DNA of 64,000 bases, from positions 62,001 to 126,000 of the forward strand of contig NZ_JAHVAA010000011.1 of the NCBI RefSeq assembly GCF_019264485.1, in the 5' to 3' direction. How positions within the stretch are numbered: the stretch's first letter is position 1; every line of letters begins with the position of its first letter. The notes under the pieces were generated by a model. It did no database searches, was not told where the DNA came from, and was given only the letters and a program-made list of their open reading frames with translations. Source of the stretch: Sediminibacterium sp. GTDB taxonomy: Bacteria; Bacteroidota; Bacteroidia; Chitinophagales; Chitinophagaceae. The position numbers were made by a program, and so were the translations under genes. Of this stretch, positions 61,693-64,000 are shown piece after piece.

Positions 61693-62832
61693 TTACTTAA
61701 CAAGTAATTTCGGATATTTCTTTCTTACTGTGTACAATAAATCTAACTGCGATTGTAGAAATTTTTTCATAGCGGGCAAGCTATCATCGTCTGATGAAAT
61801 AAAATCTGTTAGAAGTTTTGAAGATGAATAATAATAGTAAGTTCCGTCATCTTCAAAACTCCAATTTAATTCTTCTACGAGGGATTTATCTAATATTCTT
61901 GTTAATTCAGAATGCTGGGATTTTTTCATGGGGATTTCTAGTGAAATTCCAACACATGGTATTTTTAATTCTCCCCACCAAAAAAAACCTATTAATAAAT
62001 AATAAGGAGAGTCATTATAATTCAGTTCTACAAAATTGATATAAATATTATTTGAAAGTCGTGTACTCCGACTTGAACTTTTTGAGTATCCCCCAAATTG
62101 TTTTTCAAACTCAGGTTTAAATTGTTCCAATAATTCATCCATCTTCGTCATAGTCTCCGCTATGGTTTGCATTGCTACCAAATCCTGGAGTGTAAAAGAG
62201 TTTAATTTTTCCATACCATGTTCTTTTAAAAAGTATTTAAGATGATTTGTTATTTGTAGATGCCTTTCATTAATAATTTCATATACGCTATACCAGCGGA
62301 TCAAATGCAGATTGATTTTGTCATTATTCAGCTCTTTATGCTCATAATACTTTGTCAAGAAAACAATGTGCTTTTTCTTATCTTCTTTGTAACGGTTCAA
62401 TATCTCAGCATAATCTAAAAGCTGATTTTCTCTTTCTGATGCTTCAACTTTACACTCAACCAAAATTGAAATATTTTGATAGTTGATTTCAACGTCAGGT
62501 CTTCCATAATCATCATATTCCAATTGTGTAGTAATGGATGGAATTTCTTTTTTGGGAATGTGCAGATTTAAACATGTAGTCATGAAATCTAGACGAAACA
62601 TTTCGTCAGATTCAATACAGTAGGCAAATATTTCTGTAAGAAAATTCTCCAAAGGTGAATGATTTTCTCTCTGCCTATACGAAAACACTCTTGAAAAAAT
62701 AGAATCTGTCAATTGTCGGGTTTTATCGGTGCTTCCTTTTCCGATATAAAAAAAATCTGCGTGGAAGCTACATCTACCTGTCTTCCACGCCCGACCAAGA
62801 GCGCATGCACAAAATAGAGAAGCCCCACGCAT
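61693..62832 (-). CDS. PD-(D/E)XK nuclease family protein
   Basis: A 379-residue protein when read from ATG 62832. Motifs: ENFLTEIFAYCI (about 62-73), the active site GRPDVEINYQ (Pro 112, Asp 113) and LVECKVEAS (Glu 126, Lys 128), forming PD-(D/E)xK. The C-terminal 200 residues hold a second mixed alpha/beta domain. This looks like the PDDEXK_4 family found with defence islands. The first 40 residues overlap an inverted repeat and look non-native, so translation may start at TTG 62712 (MTDSIFSRVFSYRQREN). No methylase is nearby, so it is not a classical restriction system. Confidence 0.75.
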   Translation of the reverse strand: MRGASLFCACALGRAWKTGRCSFHADFFYIGKGSTDKTRQLTDSIFSRVFSYRQRENHSPLENFLTEIFAYCIESDEMFRLDFMTTCLNLHIPKKEIPSITTQLEYDDYGRPDVEINYQNISILVECKVEASERENQLLDYAEILNRYKEDKKKHIVFLTKYYEHKELNNDKINLHLIRWYSVYEIINERHLQITNHLKYFLKEHGMEKLNSFTLQDLVAMQTIAETMTKMDELLEQFKPEFEKQFGGYSKSSSRSTRLSNNIYINFVELNYNDSPYYLLIGFFWWGELKIPCVGISLEIPMKKSQHSELTRILDKSLVEELNWSFEDDGTYYYYSSSKLLTDFISSDDDSLPAMKKFLQSQLDLLYTVRKKYPKLLVK

Positions 62833-62889
62833 TGTGGAGGCATCCTCTTATTCTTGTGCTATAATTTACTTGGTCGGTTAGGAAGACAG
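62759..62889. repeat. Nested inverted repeats upstream of the nuclease gene
   Basis: GCGTGGAAG (62759-62767) pairs with CTTCCACGC (62782-62790). Overlapping it, CTGTCTTCC-acgc-CCGACCAAG (62778-62799) pairs with CTTGGTCGG-tta-GGAAGACAG (62869-62889), 18 matching positions. Alternative structures are therefore possible. It covers the start of the nuclease ORF and most of its upstream region. It could be an operator, recombination site, origin or remnant of a small mobile element. Confidence 0.65.
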
Positions 62890-63093
62890 AATAAGCGTCC
62901 GCAGAATTATATGTTTATGATTTAAGTTATTTCAATAGCCAATTTGATTTAATTGGTTTAAAAGTAAGATTTTTTTTCTCTCTGAATATCAATGCTTCTG
63001 TTAACGTTTGAAGTTCATATGTTTCACTTTGATTCAAATTGGGGTTGTTTTTAAACATTGAAACCCTTACGTTTTGGGGCAAAATTTACTATT

Positions 63094-63342
63094 ATGAACA
63101 TTACAGAAATTGCTACAAAAAGGGATATTGAAATCCTTCTCAAAGAAATTCGAGAGCTTAAAGTTTCATTTGAAACTTTGCCGGATGAAAAACAGTTTTT
63201 ACGTACTGGAGAGGTAAAAAAATTACTTGGCATTTCAAACTCAACTATCCAACGTTTACGTATTAATGGGGTTATAACACCTTCCAAAATTGGTGGCACT
63301 TGGTACTACAAATTATCAGAAATCAAAAAACTAATCCCATGA
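63094..63342 (+). CDS. Excisionase-like helix-turn-helix protein
   Basis: An 82-residue protein starting at MNITEIATKRDIEILLKEIR (63094). A coiled N-terminal helix is followed by a MerR/excisionase-type wing-HTH: FLRTGEVKKLLGISNSTIQR and INGVITPSKIGGTWYYKLSE. Such HTH_17 proteins are encoded on Bacteroidota mobile elements and help excision or transcription. It overlaps the next gene by 4 bp (ATGA). A TACGTTTTG sequence about 17 bp upstream resembles a promoter box. Confidence 0.82.
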   Translation: MNITEIATKRDIEILLKEIRELKVSFETLPDEKQFLRTGEVKKLLGISNSTIQRLRINGVITPSKIGGTWYYKLSEIKKLIP

Positions 63343-64000
63343 AATCAAATATTTATGAAAAGAAAAGGGAGTATAATACCTTATTTTTCTTCCGTGAGAT
63401 TTATGAAAATTCTGAATTAACAACTTGCGATATGTTTCTATTAATGTTTGTTGCAAGCTTAGATAAAAAAGATAAATGCTTTGCAAGTAATGCTTACTTA
63501 GCAAAAATGTTACACATGTCAACCGCTTCGGTTTCAAGAAGTATAAATAAGTTATGTCGAATGGGACTTATTATTGAGAATACAAATACAGGGCGATCAA
63601 ATTTACGCAGGGTAAAGCCGACTCTTAAAGCGTATCAAACTGACTGCGCAGATAGTAAATCAGAAACGTCAATAGTAGAAACTACCTTAATCAATGATAT
63701 TGATCAGGTTGGTACTAATGATATGCATATAAAAGAAGTTAAAAAGGAACTTAATAAAGTATCTATATTATCTGAGGAATATGAAATGGATTATTGTTCA
63801 AAAGTCTTTCTGTTTGAAATCCGTAATAAAGAGTCTATATATCTTGAGTGCAAAAAAATATTTGAAGCAAAATATCCTGTAGTATGGGATGTAAAAGAGA
63901 TCGAAAGCTTGATTTTATTGTGTGAAACGATACGAAAGACGTATGAAAAACAAATTAATAAATGTGAAAATACTCGTGATAAGAAAGATCTTTATATTAA
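63339..64000 (+). CDS. HTH-domain protein, replication or regulatory (partial, 3' end missing)
   Basis: The frame starts at ATG 63339 and runs open to the end of the window (220 residues). The N-terminal region is a winged HTH: TCDMFLLMFVASLDKKDKCF, then NAYLAKMLHMSTASVSRSIN and KLCRMGLIIENTNTGRSNLR, as in HTH_36 proteins at the start of replication-initiator or phage-like proteins. The rest (VWDVKEIESLILLCETIRKT) is helical and not recognised. It is translationally coupled to the excisionase-like gene. Confidence 0.75.
   Translation, partial: MKSNIYEKKREYNTLFFFREIYENSELTTCDMFLLMFVASLDKKDKCFASNAYLAKMLHMSTASVSRSINKLCRMGLIIENTNTGRSNLRRVKPTLKAYQTDCADSKSETSIVETTLINDIDQVGTNDMHIKEVKKELNKVSILSEEYEMDYCSKVFLFEIRNKESIYLECKKIFEAKYPVVWDVKEIESLILLCETIRKTYEKQINKCENTRDKKDLYI

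Larger units (their letters stand above)
59608..64000 (+). mobile_element. Integrative element at tRNA-Ser (right end outside window)
   Basis: The tRNA-Ser 3' end, a tyrosine recombinase 219 bp away pointing inward, an excisionase-like gene and an HTH replication-like gene form the left end of an integrated element. The DNA is noticeably more AT-rich than the rest. Cargo near the integrase is a HEPN-like protein and a PD-(D/E)XK nuclease. The far attachment site, a copy of the tRNA 3' end, would be beyond base 64000. Confidence 0.75.

Overview
The window looks like a chromosomal segment of a Bacteroidota bacterium, most likely of the Chitinophagaceae or a close family. This is inferred from gene content: the type IX secretion regulator PorX, the gliding lipoprotein GldB, an LpxC-FabZ fusion, two-gene RHS loci with a DUF6443-type N-terminus, an isocitrate dehydrogenase with a C-terminal extension, and TANNTTTG-like promoter boxes. 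Genes are tightly packed and many intergenic gaps hold strong inverted repeats.

Layout. (1) 1-9608: accessory, secreted. It has two tandem tail-fibre-like secreted proteins (the first truncated by the window edge), a SpvB/RHS-type protein, a second RHS protein with a private C-terminal tail, and a small two-TM protein that is a candidate immunity gene. (2) 9867-11214: a single-ORF IS with a DDE (rve) transposase. (3) 11326-17295: a sensory operon of hybrid histidine kinase, CheR, CheB and receiver-histidine kinase. (4) 17373-22744: minus-strand envelope cluster of an HD phosphohydrolase, lpxD, lpxC-fabZ, lpxA and an ABC ATPase, divergent from porX (22950). (5) 24697-28000: small conserved protein, metallo-beta-lactamase hydrolase, ComEA-like protein, acyl-CoA dehydrogenase. 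(6) 28074-30830: operon of membrane protein, winged-helix regulator and a CreD with an extra N-terminal membrane domain; two copies of a shared operator-like sequence precede its genes. (7) 31008-45776: mostly housekeeping (terC, pyrD, thiolase, lipoprotein, universal stress protein, nadE, gldB, apaG, icd, pdhC, metalloprotease), with one 687-bp non-coding stretch at 35980-36666. (8) 45919-59570: H1-like basic protein, phosphoesterase/beta-propeller fusion, three paralogous membrane proteins, CoA-binding protein, secreted proteins, enoyl-CoA hydratase, TRIC channel, B12-binding protein, GT39-like enzyme, gltX, polysaccharide deacetylase, tatD. (9) 59608-64000: tRNA-Ser(GGA) followed by an AT-rich integrative element running off the window. 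It carries a tyrosine recombinase, a HEPN-like protein, a PD-(D/E)XK nuclease, a nested inverted repeat, an excisionase-like HTH protein and a partial HTH replication/regulatory protein.

The most interesting material, in my reading: the integrative element with its HEPN/nuclease pair and nested inverted repeat; the RHS C-terminus with its uncharacterised partner; the CreD fusion with duplicated operator; a recurring arrangement in which a promoter-like box ends exactly 4 nt before a start codon, suggesting leaderless transcripts; and several families of word-like intergenic palindromes. No CRISPR array or rRNA was seen.
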